64,000 nt of DNA from JANYHH01 sp965249745 (GCA_965249745.1 OZ252252.1:4898001-4962000), one strand, 5' to 3'; shown: positions 16,191 to 24,843, counted from the first letter of the stretch. Numbers and translations are program-made. Notes: generated by a model from the letters alone, not told the origin.

Positions 16191-17257
16191 CGATAGCAGC
16201 ATTGAAACCCCAGGCGCTCGAGGGGGAGACGAGAGCGCCGCTGTTCTTGCGCGCCTTGCACGGCGAGGACACGCGCACCGCGCCGGTCTGGGTAATGCGC
16301 CAGGCGGGGCGTTACCTGCCGGAATACCTGGCGGTCAAGGCAAAATCCAATTTCTTGGAAATGGTCCGCACACCTGAGCTGGCGGCGGAAGTCACGCTGC
16401 AACCCGTGCGGCGCTTCCCGCTGGATGCCGCGATCATCTTCAGCGACATCATGACGCCGCTGCCCGCGATGGGGGTTCACGTGGACTTCAATCCGGGACC
16501 GCAATTGCAACCCGTGCGGACTCGAGCGGAGATAGACCGATTGCGAGTCCCGGAGAGTGCTGAGATCGCGCCGTTCTTGGAGCGGGCGATTGCCTTGGCG
16601 CGGGCTGAACTGAAAACGTCGGGGACGCCGCTGATCGGCTTCGGCGGCGCGCCACTGACGCTGGCGGCGTATCTGGTGCAGGGTTCTGGCAGTAAGGAAT
16701 TCGAAGACTTCCGGGCGTGGTTGCGTTTGGAACCTGCGGCGGCGCACGTCTTGTTGGAGAAACTGACAGAAGTGAGCATCCGATATCTGAAAGCCCAGGT
16801 CGCGGCGGGCGCACAGGTGATTCAACTGTTCGATTCCTGGGCGGGTTTGCACGATGAAATCACCTACCGCGAGTTCGCGCTGCCGTACAATACCAGAATC
16901 CTTCAGGCGCTCGAGGGGCTGGTCCCAAGAATCTATCTGGCAGTCGGCGCGGGGCACTTGTACGGCGCAATCAACCAACTCCCCTGCGAGGCGGTCAGCG
17001 TGGACTGGCGCACGCCGCTCGAGCGGGTGCGACTGGCGTTACCGGGCAAGACCTTACAGGGGAATCTGGACCCGGCGGCCTTGTTGGGTTCAGCCGAATC
17101 TCTGGAACTCGAGGCGCGGCGCGTGCTGCGCTCCGGGCTGGGCGGGGCACACGTCTTCAACCTCGGTCACGGCATTTTCCGTCAGACCGATCCGGCGCGC
17201 CTGGCGGAGTTGATCGAGATCGTTCACGGCTTCGACCGCTACGAGGCGCAACGATGA
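16187..17257 (+). CDS. hemE: Uroporphyrinogen decarboxylase
   Basis: HemE removes four carboxyl groups from uroporphyrinogen III to give coproporphyrinogen III. The 356-aa length is typical. Signatures are VWVMRQAGRYLPEY near residue 30, IIFSDIMTPL, GFGGAPLTLAAYLVQG, FDSWAG, QGNLDPAALL and FNLGHGI at the end. Both ends overlap the neighbours by 4 nt, with hemB before and the ALA synthase gene after, so all are coupled. The genes for the later steps (coproporphyrinogen oxidation and iron insertion) are not in this window. Confidence 0.97.
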   Translation: MTIAALKPQALEGETRAPLFLRALHGEDTRTAPVWVMRQAGRYLPEYLAVKAKSNFLEMVRTPELAAEVTLQPVRRFPLDAAIIFSDIMTPLPAMGVHVDFNPGPQLQPVRTRAEIDRLRVPESAEIAPFLERAIALARAELKTSGTPLIGFGGAPLTLAAYLVQGSGSKEFEDFRAWLRLEPAAAHVLLEKLTEVSIRYLKAQVAAGAQVIQLFDSWAGLHDEITYREFALPYNTRILQALEGLVPRIYLAVGAGHLYGAINQLPCEAVSVDWRTPLERVRLALPGKTLQGNLDPAALLGSAESLELEARRVLRSGLGGAHVFNLGHGIFRQTDPARLAELIEIVHGFDRYEAQR

Positions 17258-18594
17258 GCCGGGGCAGCGCTACGCTCGAGGCAGGCAATCTTGAGGCAGC
17301 TCAGCTCGAGGCAATTCAGCTTGAGTCTTTCGCTTCAGAACCCGAGTTGCCCCTGGATTACAACACCGCCTTCAGCGACGCCCTCAAAGGGCTGCGCTCG
17401 GAGGGACGCTATCGGGTCTTTACCGAGTTGGAGCGACCGGCGGATCGCTTCCCGGTCGCGCTCTGGCACGCAGCCGACGGCCTGCGTGAGGTCGTGATCT
17501 GGTGCTCGAACGATTACCTCAACATGGGGCATCACCCCGCTGTACGCCAAGCCATGCGCGACGCGATAGACGGCGGCGCGACCGGCGCGGGCGGCACGCG
17601 CAACATCGGCGGGACGCACCACGAACACGTGCGCCTCGAGCGGCGGTTGGCGGAACTTCACGAGAAAGATGCGGCGCTGACCTTCACCTCGGGTTGGGTG
17701 GCGAACCTGACGGCGCTGACCACCCTGGGACGGGTTTTAAAAGACGCAGTGATCCTGTCCGATGCGGACAACCACAACTCCATGATCGAGGGCATCCGGC
17801 GCAGCGGTGCGGAGCGAATCGTCTTTAAGCACAATGACCTCTCCGACCTCGAGCCTCACCTGATGGCGCTGCCACTTCAACGCCCCAAGATCATCGCGTT
17901 TGAAAGCCTGTACTCGATGGACGGCGATATCGCCCCGATCGGTGCAATCTGCGACCTGGCGAAGCGGTTCAATGCGTTCACCTACTTGGACGAGGTACAC
18001 GCGGTCGGTCTGTACGGCCCGACCGGCGGCGGGCAGGCGCAGGCGCAGGGCGTGGCGCATCGGGTGGATGTGATTCAGGGCACGCTCGGGAAGGCGTTCG
18101 GTTTGCAGGGCGGGTATGTGGCCGGACGCAGAGAGGTGATAGATGCGATTCGCAGCCTTGGGGCGGGCTTCATCTTCTCCACGGCCCTCCCCCCAGTCAT
18201 CGCGGCGGGCGCTCGAGCCAGCGTGGAGCATCTGCTCGTCTCGCACCGGGAACGCGATTTGCAGCAAGCGCACGCGGGACTGCTGAAACGGCGCTTGCTC
18301 GAGGCGGGCTTACCGGTTCTGGCCTCCCCGAGTCACATCGTTCCCGTCATGGTCGGTGAGGCGGGGCTGTGCAAGCGGATCAGCGATCACCTCTTGGAGC
18401 GTCACAGCGTTTACGTGCAACCAATCAACTATCCGACCGTACCACGCGGCACAGAGCGTCTGCGCTTCACGCCCGGTCCGAAGCACACGCCGGAGATGAT
18501 CGAAAATCTGGTCGCGGCGCTGCTCGAGACCTGGACGCACTTCGGGTTGTACGCGAACGTTGAGGAAGTTCTGGAGTCCAGGCAGTCGTACTGA
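17254..18594 (+). CDS. hemA: 5-aminolevulinate synthase (C4/Shemin pathway)
   Basis: This PLP enzyme condenses succinyl-CoA and glycine to 5-aminolevulinate. The 446-aa protein is an alpha-oxoamine synthase: WCSNDYLNMGHHP, GAGGTRNIGGTHHEH, FESLYSMDGDIAPI, LDEVHAVGLYGPTGGG (Asp246, His249), GTLGKAFGLQGGY (PLP Lys280) and INYPTVPRGTERLRFTP. The last two blocks separate ALA synthase from BioF and Kbl. It is about 30 residues longer than usual at the N-terminus because of a five-residue repeat (LEAGN, LEAAQ, LEAIQ, LESFA; residues 8-27). It closes the heme operon, overlapping hemE by 4 nt. The final TAC-TGA belongs to repeat copy D. Confidence 0.93.
   Translation: MSRGSATLEAGNLEAAQLEAIQLESFASEPELPLDYNTAFSDALKGLRSEGRYRVFTELERPADRFPVALWHAADGLREVVIWCSNDYLNMGHHPAVRQAMRDAIDGGATGAGGTRNIGGTHHEHVRLERRLAELHEKDAALTFTSGWVANLTALTTLGRVLKDAVILSDADNHNSMIEGIRRSGAERIVFKHNDLSDLEPHLMALPLQRPKIIAFESLYSMDGDIAPIGAICDLAKRFNAFTYLDEVHAVGLYGPTGGGQAQAQGVAHRVDVIQGTLGKAFGLQGGYVAGRREVIDAIRSLGAGFIFSTALPPVIAAGARASVEHLLVSHRERDLQQAHAGLLKRRLLEAGLPVLASPSHIVPVMVGEAGLCKRISDHLLERHSVYVQPINYPTVPRGTERLRFTPGPKHTPEMIENLVAALLETWTHFGLYANVEEVLESRQSY
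17275..17334 (+). repeat. 15-bp tandem repeat inside hemA
   Basis: Four 15-bp units encode LEAGN, LEAAQ, LEAIQ and LESFA. The first six bases alternate CTCGAG, CTTGAG, CTCGAG, CTTGAG. The unit keeps the reading frame and lengthens the N-terminus without touching the catalytic fold. Confidence 0.8.
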
Positions 18595-18680
18595 GTTCGG
18601 CATGGTCAGGTTGACGTTTTAAGGCGATTGGTATGTCTGTGACACACGCGTCAGGGAGCCGAATCGTGCCGTTAGCAGTA
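18589..18680. repeat. 90-bp dispersed element, copy D
   Basis: This is the reverse complement of copies A-C. It starts TACTGAGTTCGGCATGGTCA and ends GCCGAATCGTGCCGTTAGCA. Its first six bases are the last codon and stop of the ALA synthase gene. Confidence 0.85.
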
Positions 18681-18692
18681 GCGACTCGAGCT

Positions 18693-18728
18693 AAAAAGAG
18701 GAACCCGTCAGTTTGACGGGTTCTTTTT
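18693..18728 (+). terminator. Terminator after the heme operon (bidirectional)
   Basis: GAACCCGTCA (18701-18710) pairs perfectly with TGACGGGTTC (18714-18723) around GTT. It is flanked by A5 on the left and T5 on the right, so it can stop both the heme operon and the convergent lipoprotein gene. Confidence 0.9.
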
Positions 18729-18742
18729 GTGGCGTTTCTGCT

Positions 18743-19336
18743 TTAGTACGTGATGGTGATGCCAGCCAGGCCTTGGGTCACGAGGTCATCGCCTCGTCCA
18801 ATGGCAACGTCTGTCGTGGTGTCCTTCTTCACGTCCGTCACGAGGTTCCAGCCCGCCTTGATCGGCTGACCGGCAGTCCAGGTTCCGTCGTTCTTCGAGT
18901 ACACCAGGAAGCGGTTGCCGCTGGCGGTCTTACCGTTGGCGCTGTCCGCCAGCACCGCGTCCTTCTGACCCTTGTCGTTGGTGGCATCAAGGTCGTAGCG
19001 CCCGTTACCGGTTTTGTCCTCGTAGATGATGAACTTGTAGAAGCGCTGCGTGTCATTGCCCAGCTCAATGTTGGGAACAAGGAAACCGGAGTACGCGCCC
19101 GTACCGCCGCCGATCTGGACAGCGGAAGCGAAGGCCGCCGTCTCGGATTGCTCGGGAGCCGTGCCACCGAAAGTCGTGAATTGCACGGTCGCTAGGCTGT
19201 AACTGGCGGCGGCGGGCGGCGTGCCTTCGACCGTACCAGAGAAAGCGGGTCCACCGCTGAAGGCGTTCCCGATCAGATTGCAGCTCGAGAACCCGAGGGC
19301 GGCAACGCCCATGGCCAACAAATGCGTTACTTTCAT
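18743..19336 (-). CDS. Putative exported lipoprotein
   Basis: This 197-aa protein begins KVTHLLAMGVAALGFSSCNL, a signal peptide with a lipobox ending at Cys19. The rest is rich in Gly, Ala, Thr and Ser, with a segment YEDKTGNGRYDLDATNDKG that resembles a calcium-binding or beta-sandwich loop. I recognise no named family. A good site (AGGAGG) precedes the ATG. It is monocistronic, sharing a bidirectional terminator with the heme operon. Probably anchored at the outer face of the cytoplasmic or outer membrane. Confidence 0.8.
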   Translation of the reverse strand: MKVTHLLAMGVAALGFSSCNLIGNAFSGGPAFSGTVEGTPPAAASYSLATVQFTTFGGTAPEQSETAAFASAVQIGGGTGAYSGFLVPNIELGNDTQRFYKFIIYEDKTGNGRYDLDATNDKGQKDAVLADSANGKTASGNRFLVYSKNDGTWTAGQPIKAGWNLVTDVKKDTTTDVAIGRGDDLVTQGLAGITITY

Positions 19337-19507
19337 ACGTTCCTCCTAGAATTTTTTGAAATCGCGCTATAAGGTATTGCGCTCCGGTAATAATCCAGCC
19401 AAAGGCTTTTTGTGGGCTGCTTTAGAACTGAACTGTCGCTGATGGAAACCTCTGTCCAGGTCAAGGAAAATCTCATCTTTTGAGCCGCTCTACCTGTTAG
19501 AGCGGCA

Positions 19508-19536
19508 AGAAAAACTGCCGCCTTTCAGGGCGGCAG
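19508..19536 (-). terminator. Terminator of the Gsp17M-like gene
   Basis: CTGCCGCC (19515-19522) pairs with GGCGGCAG (19529-19536). On the minus strand the stem is followed by TTTTTCTT. A second hairpin (GCCGCTCTA...TAGAGCGGC) lies just beyond. Confidence 0.85.
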
Positions 19537-19554
19537 TTCCAAGCAACTCGAGTC

Positions 19555-20109
19555 TTAGCGGTTCATGCCGGTTGAGGTGGTACCCGTCATGGTGTTGCTA
19601 GCGCGCTCGTAGTACCGCGCGTTGGAGGTGTTCAGCGCTTCGCGGACGCGCTGGGCCTCGGCGCTGTCGGCGGCATCTACGGCCACCATGTAGCTGCCCT
19701 TTTGCACCGCGTCACCGTAGAAGTCAGCCTCGTCCTTTTCGTAGCCCGCCTGAGCGAATGCACCGGCCAGTGTGCCGGTCGTGCCACCGACGATCGCTCC
19801 GGCGACCGCGCCACCGGCGACCGAACCGAGGCTCGAGGCGAGCACGCCCGCCGTGATGAACGGTCCAACGCCTGGGATCAGCGCAGCGGCGATACCGAAC
19901 AGGACACCGGCTGAGGCTCCGACCGCCAGACCGCGTGTGGCTCCCTCGGTGACATCCTTCTGCATCATGTCGCCGGTGTCGTCAACGGCGTTCTCGCCGT
20001 GTGCGCCAACGACCGAAAGCTTGGAGTCGGTGATACCCATGCTGCGAAGACGGTCAATCGCTTCCTGGGCGCGGGTACGGTCCTGAAAAAGAGCAGTAAC
20101 TCGTTCCAT
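19555..20109 (-). CDS. General stress protein 17M-like, glycine-zipper protein
   Basis: The ATG at 20109 (MERVTALFQDRTRAQEAIDR) follows AAGGAGGATTCAC, so the upstream open frame is discounted. The 184-aa product has an N-terminal Gsp17M/YflT-like domain (VTALFQDRTRAQEAI), a central Gly/Ala-rich hydrophobic region (about 65-125) that could insert in a membrane as a glycine zipper, and a C-terminal strand with GSYMVAVDAADSAEAQRVRE. Proteins of this design are usually induced by general stress; no enzymatic role is known. It is monocistronic with its own terminator. Confidence 0.8.
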   Translation of the reverse strand: MERVTALFQDRTRAQEAIDRLRSMGITDSKLSVVGAHGENAVDDTGDMMQKDVTEGATRGLAVGASAGVLFGIAAALIPGVGPFITAGVLASSLGSVAGGAVAGAIVGGTTGTLAGAFAQAGYEKDEADFYGDAVQKGSYMVAVDAADSAEAQRVREALNTSNARYYERASNTMTGTTSTGMNR

Positions 20110-20280
20110 GTGAATCCTCCTTGTGGCAGTTCCCTTTTGGGACAACGGCATCATGGTGGGCTGGCTTGCAGTGGACTTGGCTCGAGACTGAAGGGGTGCT
20201 GAAATACGGTTTCATGACACGAGAAGCGCAGGCGCTTTTCAGTACCTGCGCTTTATAGCAGTTATGCTTCCGGGCGGGTT

Positions 20281-21579
20281 TCAGTGCGATGGCTTGGGGA
20301 GAGAAACGATTTGAATGCTCTCCGTCTCTCGAGGTTTCTCGAGGGAGGTTTCGTTGCCAGTCTCGGTGCCTAGTTGCTCGTCCCGCTGCAACTCCTGCGT
20401 TTCTGCTGGGGTCAGGCTAGGTTCGTCGGGCGGGGGTACGTTCAGAACCGCCGCGATATCCTCTTCAGAGACGCCAGAGCCGCCAACACTCGGCAGGTAG
20501 ATTTCCTCGTAAATGGCTTTCACGATGATGACCATTGGCACGGCCAGAAAAGTCCCGACGAAACCCATGAGCGATCCAAACACAGAGACGCTGACCAGCA
20601 CGGACAGTGGGTGCAACTGGGTCGTGCGGCGAAAGATGGCGGGGCTAAAGAAATACCCGTCCAACTGTTGAATCCCGATCGGGATCACGACCGCCCATAG
20701 CAGCGCCGTCCAATGCGCGTCGGCCGCCGCCGAAAGAATCGCGGGCAGCATCCCCACTAGGGGTCCGATCACTGGGACCAAGTTACAGACCGCGTAAATC
20801 GCGCCGAACAGAAACGCGTCCTGAAAGCCCACCAGTGCCAAGCCAATTGCCACGAGCGCTCCAAGCAGCAGCGACACCGTGACGGCCGCAACCAGCCACA
20901 GACTAAGCTGACGACCTAATCGTGACAGCAGCCGCTCGAGCGGGGCGCGAACGGTGCTGGGGATGGCGCTCAGCAAACCGCGCACGACCGGTTGCGGGTT
21001 CGCCAGGAGAAAGATCACCATCGTGAACATCAAAAAAAGTGAGGCCAGAACGTTGATGACGCTGCTGGCGGCGGTTGAAACACCGCTTACGAGCGCGGCA
21101 CTGCCCGCTCCTAGCAGGGCGCTGACGCCAAGCTTGCCGGAGAGTAAATCTGCTGCCCCCGGAATTTGCTTCAGCCACGGCAAGGAGTCCTTTAGGCGAT
21201 TGAGCATCGTCGGTGCGCCCGAGGCGAAACGCGACCCCTGGGTGTAAAGCATCGGCGCGATCAGCGCGATCATGCCACCGATCAGACCCAGCATCAGCAA
21301 CACCACCAAAACCGCGCCGAGTCCCCTGGGAACGCGGCGCAACTCGAGCCAGACAACGAGCGGGTTGAGCGCCAGCGCCAAGACGCTGGCGACCAGCACC
21401 AGAAGCAACGACCCAGCCGCCGCCGAAGCCCACGATCCCAGTAGCAGCACCCCGAGAACGATCAGAGCAACAATTAATAAAGCACGCAGCAGTGGCGCTT
21501 GAACCAGAGGAATCCAACCCCACTCGGGACGATCCGTTCTGCCCCGTGGACGCTCGAGTTTCTGATTTGAATTGGTCAT
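20281..21579 (-). CDS. AI-2E family transporter (PerM/YdiK-like membrane protein)
   Basis: The 432-aa multi-span protein starts at the ATG at 21579 (MTNSNQKLERPRGR) with GAGGAGA upstream. Hydrophobic helices begin at about residue 27 (LLRALLIVALIVLGVLLLGS). The conserved family segment AIYAVCNLVPVIGPLVGMLPAILSA and the C-terminal GSLMGFVGTFLAVPMVIIVKAI are present. The family was named after TqsA, the E. coli AI-2 exporter, but many members have other or unknown substrates. The tail after residue 360 is acidic and Pro-rich with SLTPAETQELQRDEQ. Monocistronic. Confidence 0.88.
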   Translation of the reverse strand: MTNSNQKLERPRGRTDRPEWGWIPLVQAPLLRALLIVALIVLGVLLLGSWASAAAGSLLLVLVASVLALALNPLVVWLELRRVPRGLGAVLVVLLMLGLIGGMIALIAPMLYTQGSRFASGAPTMLNRLKDSLPWLKQIPGAADLLSGKLGVSALLGAGSAALVSGVSTAASSVINVLASLFLMFTMVIFLLANPQPVVRGLLSAIPSTVRAPLERLLSRLGRQLSLWLVAAVTVSLLLGALVAIGLALVGFQDAFLFGAIYAVCNLVPVIGPLVGMLPAILSAAADAHWTALLWAVVIPIGIQQLDGYFFSPAIFRRTTQLHPLSVLVSVSVFGSLMGFVGTFLAVPMVIIVKAIYEEIYLPSVGGSGVSEEDIAAVLNVPPPDEPSLTPAETQELQRDEQLGTETGNETSLEKPRETESIQIVSLPKPSH

Positions 21580-21673
21580 GGTGTCTCCTCGGTACCCATC
21601 TTGAGGCCAATAGTTGCCGCGCAGACAGGTCACGGCTGAGGCCGAACTGAAGAGCCGGACTTAGGAGCTGGAC

Positions 21674-21716
21674 TCAAAAAACGAACAGCGGCGGAGATCT
21701 GATCTCCGCCGCTGTT
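21674..21716 (-). terminator. Terminator of the GlsB-like gene
   Basis: AACAGCGGCGGAGAT (21684-21698) pairs perfectly with ATCTCCGCCGCTGTT (21702-21716) around CTG. On the minus strand it is followed by CGTTTTTT. Confidence 0.92.
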
Positions 21717-21730
21717 GAGAAAGAGCTTTG

Positions 21731-21997
21731 TTAACGAAGAACGCGCAGGCTTTTCAGGATCACGATTAGAATCGCAGCACCGATCACGCCCCACAACAAT
21801 CCAGTGAGTGAGAACGCGCCCGCCACTTGAGCGCCACCAATGTTCAGAACATCACCGAACAACCAACGACCGAGAGCCGCACCGAAGATACCGATCAGAA
21901 TGTTGGCGATTGCGCCCTGCTGCCCATCCGTTTTCATGACGAGGCTTGCCAACCAACCGATTAATGCGCCGACCAAAATCACTGCGATCCAGTCCAT
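21731..21997 (-). CDS. GlsB/YeaQ/YmgE family stress membrane protein
   Basis: This 88-aa protein has three predicted membrane helices and the family pattern WIAVILVGALIGWLASLVM, GAIANILIGIFGAALGRWLF and SLTGLLWGVIGAAILIVIL. Members were formerly called transglycosylase-associated proteins and are often stress-induced; the molecular role is unknown. AGGAGG precedes the ATG and a strong terminator follows, so it is a single-gene unit. Confidence 0.9.
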   Translation of the reverse strand: MDWIAVILVGALIGWLASLVMKTDGQQGAIANILIGIFGAALGRWLFGDVLNIGGAQVAGAFSLTGLLWGVIGAAILIVILKSLRVLR

Positions 21998-22350
21998 AAA
22001 TCCTCCTATTTCGCCCTGCTGCTGTCTGCCTCAGGGGTGTTCCGCCCTCCCTCGAGCGATTGAACTGAAAGGAAGGTACGCACGGGGCTTGAAAGCGAAC
22101 TGGCGCTTGGCTGATAGGCGGCTGAGGACGTTTGCCCCGACACGAAGTGAGAGCTGTGTTGCGTTGCTGACCCTATTCAGTCCGACATCGCACTACACGT
22201 TACGTTTGATCGCTCAAGGCTTGACCGGGCGACACTCAGCTACCAGCGGCGTGGTGACTGAGCGAAACTAGGGCATCGGATTGAATTCTCCTCAGCTTGG
22301 CCTCAGCCGAATCCTGCGCTGTGTTCAACGCACGTTCTGACAATAGCCGT
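21998..22350. other. Intergenic region before the YihY gene
   Basis: This 353-bp gap separates two divergent genes and must hold both promoters. I see no repeat copy, RNA gene or convincing -35/-10 pair in it. Confidence 0.5.
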
Positions 22351-23409
22351 ATGCGCCGTAGTCCTTTAGACTTACTGAAACAAACCTTCGCGGAATGGCA
22401 GAAGGACAATGTGCCAACTCAGGCGGCGGCCCTGGCGTATTACACGGTTTTCGCGCTCGCGCCACTGCTCTTGGTGATCCTTGCGGTGGCGGGTTTGTTC
22501 ACCTCAGCCGACGCCGCCAGGGACCGCTTACTGTCAGAGCTTGGCGGGCTGATCGGAACCGATGGAGCCGCCTGGTTGAAAGACTTATTGACTCGAGCCT
22601 CAGCCAGTCAGGGAAGCGGAATTGTCAGCGTGATTCTCGGAACCGGCGGTTTGCTGCTCGGAGCTAGCGGTGCCTTCGGGCAGTTGCAGCAGGCGTTGAA
22701 TAAAATCTGGGACACGACACCGCCCGCGAACATTGGGGCGCTCGTGCGGGCCAGGGCGGTCTCGTTCGGGTTGGTACTGGTGCTGAGCTTTCTGCTGCTG
22801 GTTTCGCTGACCGTCAGCGCCGCCTTGAGTGGACTCGGGGCGCGGCTCGGTCTCGAGGCGGGGACGGGCTGGTTGTGGAGTTTGCTGTACGAGGTCTTGT
22901 CTGCCTTGCTGATCGCGTTTCTGTTCTCCTTGATCTACCGCTTTTTGCCGGACGCACCGGTACGTTGGCGCGATGCGCTGATCGGCGGGCTGTTCACCTC
23001 GGTGCTTTTTAGTATCGGCAAGACGCTGATCGGCTTGTATCTGGGGCGGAGCGCGGCCGCGTCGGTGTTCGGCGCGGCAGGAACGCTGGCGGTGCTGCTG
23101 GTCTGGGTGTACTACGCGGCGCAAATCGTGCTGTTCGGCGCGGAATTCACCCAGGTCTACGCGCAGCGAGACTCAGCCCCAGGGACTGAAACACCGGCAG
23201 CCGTGACAACGAAGCCCTCGCCCGTCTCGAGCGAATTGCAGACCATCACCGTTCACGCCCAAGTGACCCGGAAGCGCCTCGAGACTATGCCCGCCTTACG
23301 CCTCGCCGCCGGAGCCATCACGCTGTTGGCCTTCGTGTTCGCGTGGCGCTCGAGGGCGAGTGTCGGTGGTCAGGTCTGGCGTTCGCTCATCAACCGATGG
23401 GAGCGTTAA
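22351..23409 (+). CDS. YihY/BrkB family inner-membrane protein
   Basis: The 352-aa protein starts at the ATG at 22351 (MRRSPLDLLKQTFAEWQKDN). It shows the family motif VPTQAAALAYYTVFALAPLLL, a central hydrophobic core with six or so helices, FLPDAPVRWRDALIGGLFTSVLF and LLVWVYYAAQIVLFGAEFTQVYA. The family was once mislabelled RNase BN; its transport or envelope role is not established. A C-terminal extension after residue 275 carries one more helix. The next gene begins 2 nt after the stop. Confidence 0.92.
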   Translation: MRRSPLDLLKQTFAEWQKDNVPTQAAALAYYTVFALAPLLLVILAVAGLFTSADAARDRLLSELGGLIGTDGAAWLKDLLTRASASQGSGIVSVILGTGGLLLGASGAFGQLQQALNKIWDTTPPANIGALVRARAVSFGLVLVLSFLLLVSLTVSAALSGLGARLGLEAGTGWLWSLLYEVLSALLIAFLFSLIYRFLPDAPVRWRDALIGGLFTSVLFSIGKTLIGLYLGRSAAASVFGAAGTLAVLLVWVYYAAQIVLFGAEFTQVYAQRDSAPGTETPAAVTTKPSPVSSELQTITVHAQVTRKRLETMPALRLAAGAITLLAFVFAWRSRASVGGQVWRSLINRWER

Positions 23410-23411
23410 CT

Positions 23412-24128
23412 GTGAGTAACGTTGTAGAAAATGCCAGCACGCCGCCGACCGCGAAACAGGGCTGGCTGGCACGGTTGCAGGGCATCGTGCAGCAGTGGTT
23501 CAACCCGCCGCGTCAACGCAAACAGCCCCTCCCGGCCGCGCCCGAGATGCCAGTCCAACTCATGGACGATCAGGTGCAACTGGAAGGCGAAGGCTTCGGG
23601 AAGCTCCTGGGGCGGCGCTACGAGGTGAGCTTTCGGAGTTCCCTGGAACCGTCTTCGCTAATGGGGCGGGTCGCACAGAATCTCGATCAGCTCAGCCCGG
23701 ACGAACTGGCCGCCTTCGAGAAAAGCAACGGCTCGAGTTGGGGATTGCGGTTAGGCGACGAGTTCGAGATCACCATCTTGGGACCGTGGAACGGTCGAGT
23801 GCGAATCATTGAGGTCGCGCCGGACGCCTTCAGCTTCGTGACCTTGCGCGGTCACCCGGAGGCGGGTCGCATCCGCTTCGCGGCCAGCCAAGCCGGACCG
23901 GGCAAGCTGCGTTTCAACATCACCTCCTGGGCCCGCTCGAGAGACGGCCTGGTGGACCTGACCTACGATAAGCTGGGCGTTGGCAAGAGCGTCCAAACGA
24001 CCGCCTGGCGCACCTTCCTGGAGCGCGTCGTGGAGCTTGGGGACGGTCAGATGGTCGGTGAAATTGATGTCAGCGAGCAGCCCCTAGAAGAGAATGGTGG
24101 GCAACCGCGAGGAAAGCCTCATGACTAA
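23412..24128 (+). CDS. DUF1990-like protein, first of a pair
   Basis: I place the start at the GTG at 23412 (SNVVENASTPP) because GGGAG lies at good spacing; an ATG at 23397 overlaps the previous gene and is possible. The 238-aa product has a Pro-rich N-terminus and a C-terminal half reading WGLRLGDEFEITILGPWNGR, IIEVAPDAFSFVTLRGHPEAG, RIRFAASQ and ITSWARSRDG. That order resembles the DUF1990 (UPF0548) fold, though divergent. The function of the family is unknown. The gene overlaps its likely paralog downstream by 8 nt. Confidence 0.7.
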   Translation: MSNVVENASTPPTAKQGWLARLQGIVQQWFNPPRQRKQPLPAAPEMPVQLMDDQVQLEGEGFGKLLGRRYEVSFRSSLEPSSLMGRVAQNLDQLSPDELAAFEKSNGSSWGLRLGDEFEITILGPWNGRVRIIEVAPDAFSFVTLRGHPEAGRIRFAASQAGPGKLRFNITSWARSRDGLVDLTYDKLGVGKSVQTTAWRTFLERVVELGDGQMVGEIDVSEQPLEENGGQPRGKPHD

Positions 24129-24843
24129 TCTGGATCGTTATAAATCTCGGCTCACGGCTCTGGAGAAACTGGGCTTGAATCTGAACCTCGAGCGGCGCGA
24201 GGATTTCACGGCCGCGAACGGTTGGAACCTGGATCAGTACGAGGCTGACCTGCCCGCAGAACCGCCCGGCGAACCGCTCGAGGTTGGACCCTTCAAAGCC
24301 GCCACCGAAGTGCTGCGCGAGTACCGCTTCCCACCGCCGGACCTGATTACCGGAATTTTCTTGCCGGACGAACCGTTGGAGAAACGCGTGATGCTGTTGC
24401 GCGCCCGGTTCCTGATCTTCACGTTCTATTTTGGAGTCAAGATCACCGGCGTGACCGACGAACTGCGCGACACGAAAGATGGAAAGATGCGCGTCTGGGG
24501 CTACCGGTACGCGACCCTCGAGGGGCATTTCGAGAGTGGGCAGATCGAGTTTCTGATCGCTAAGAATTTGCAGACGGGCGCGGTTAAATTCACGATTGAT
24601 GCGTTCTCCAAAACCGGGCTGATCCAGAACCCGCTCTACCGCCTGGGTTTTCACCTGTTCGGACGCCGCCTGCAAGTACACTTCGCCCGACAATCGTTGG
24701 TGCGAATGCAGCGTTTGGTCACGAAAACCCTGAAGGGTGGTCGGAAGGTCGGAGCTGCTCCGGAGATCAAACCGGCCCATCACGATCCGGCCGCGCAGGA
24801 CAAGCTCGAGGAATTGACAGAGGAAACTCGGGTTAGAGGATAG
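24121..24843 (+). CDS. DUF1990 (UPF0548) family protein
   Basis: This 240-aa protein starts at the ATG at 24121 (MTNLDRYKSRLTALEKLGLN) after GAGGAAAGCCTC. It matches DUF1990 closely: WNLDQYEADLPAEPPGEPLE, LREYRFPPPDLITG, RVMLLRARFLIFTFYFGVKI, VWGYRYATLEGHFESG, FTIDAFSKTG and the final FARQSLVRMQRL. The family has no assigned biochemical function. The tight overlap with the preceding gene suggests that both act together, possibly with the YihY protein two genes upstream. Confidence 0.85.
   Translation: MTNLDRYKSRLTALEKLGLNLNLERREDFTAANGWNLDQYEADLPAEPPGEPLEVGPFKAATEVLREYRFPPPDLITGIFLPDEPLEKRVMLLRARFLIFTFYFGVKITGVTDELRDTKDGKMRVWGYRYATLEGHFESGQIEFLIAKNLQTGAVKFTIDAFSKTGLIQNPLYRLGFHLFGRRLQVHFARQSLVRMQRLVTKTLKGGRKVGAAPEIKPAHHDPAAQDKLEELTEETRVRG

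Noticed and set aside
17254..18594. Alternative identity as 2-amino-3-ketobutyrate CoA ligase or BioF
   Set aside because: The GLYGPTGGG and INYPTVPRGTERLR blocks are ALA synthase type, and the gene is inside a heme operon.
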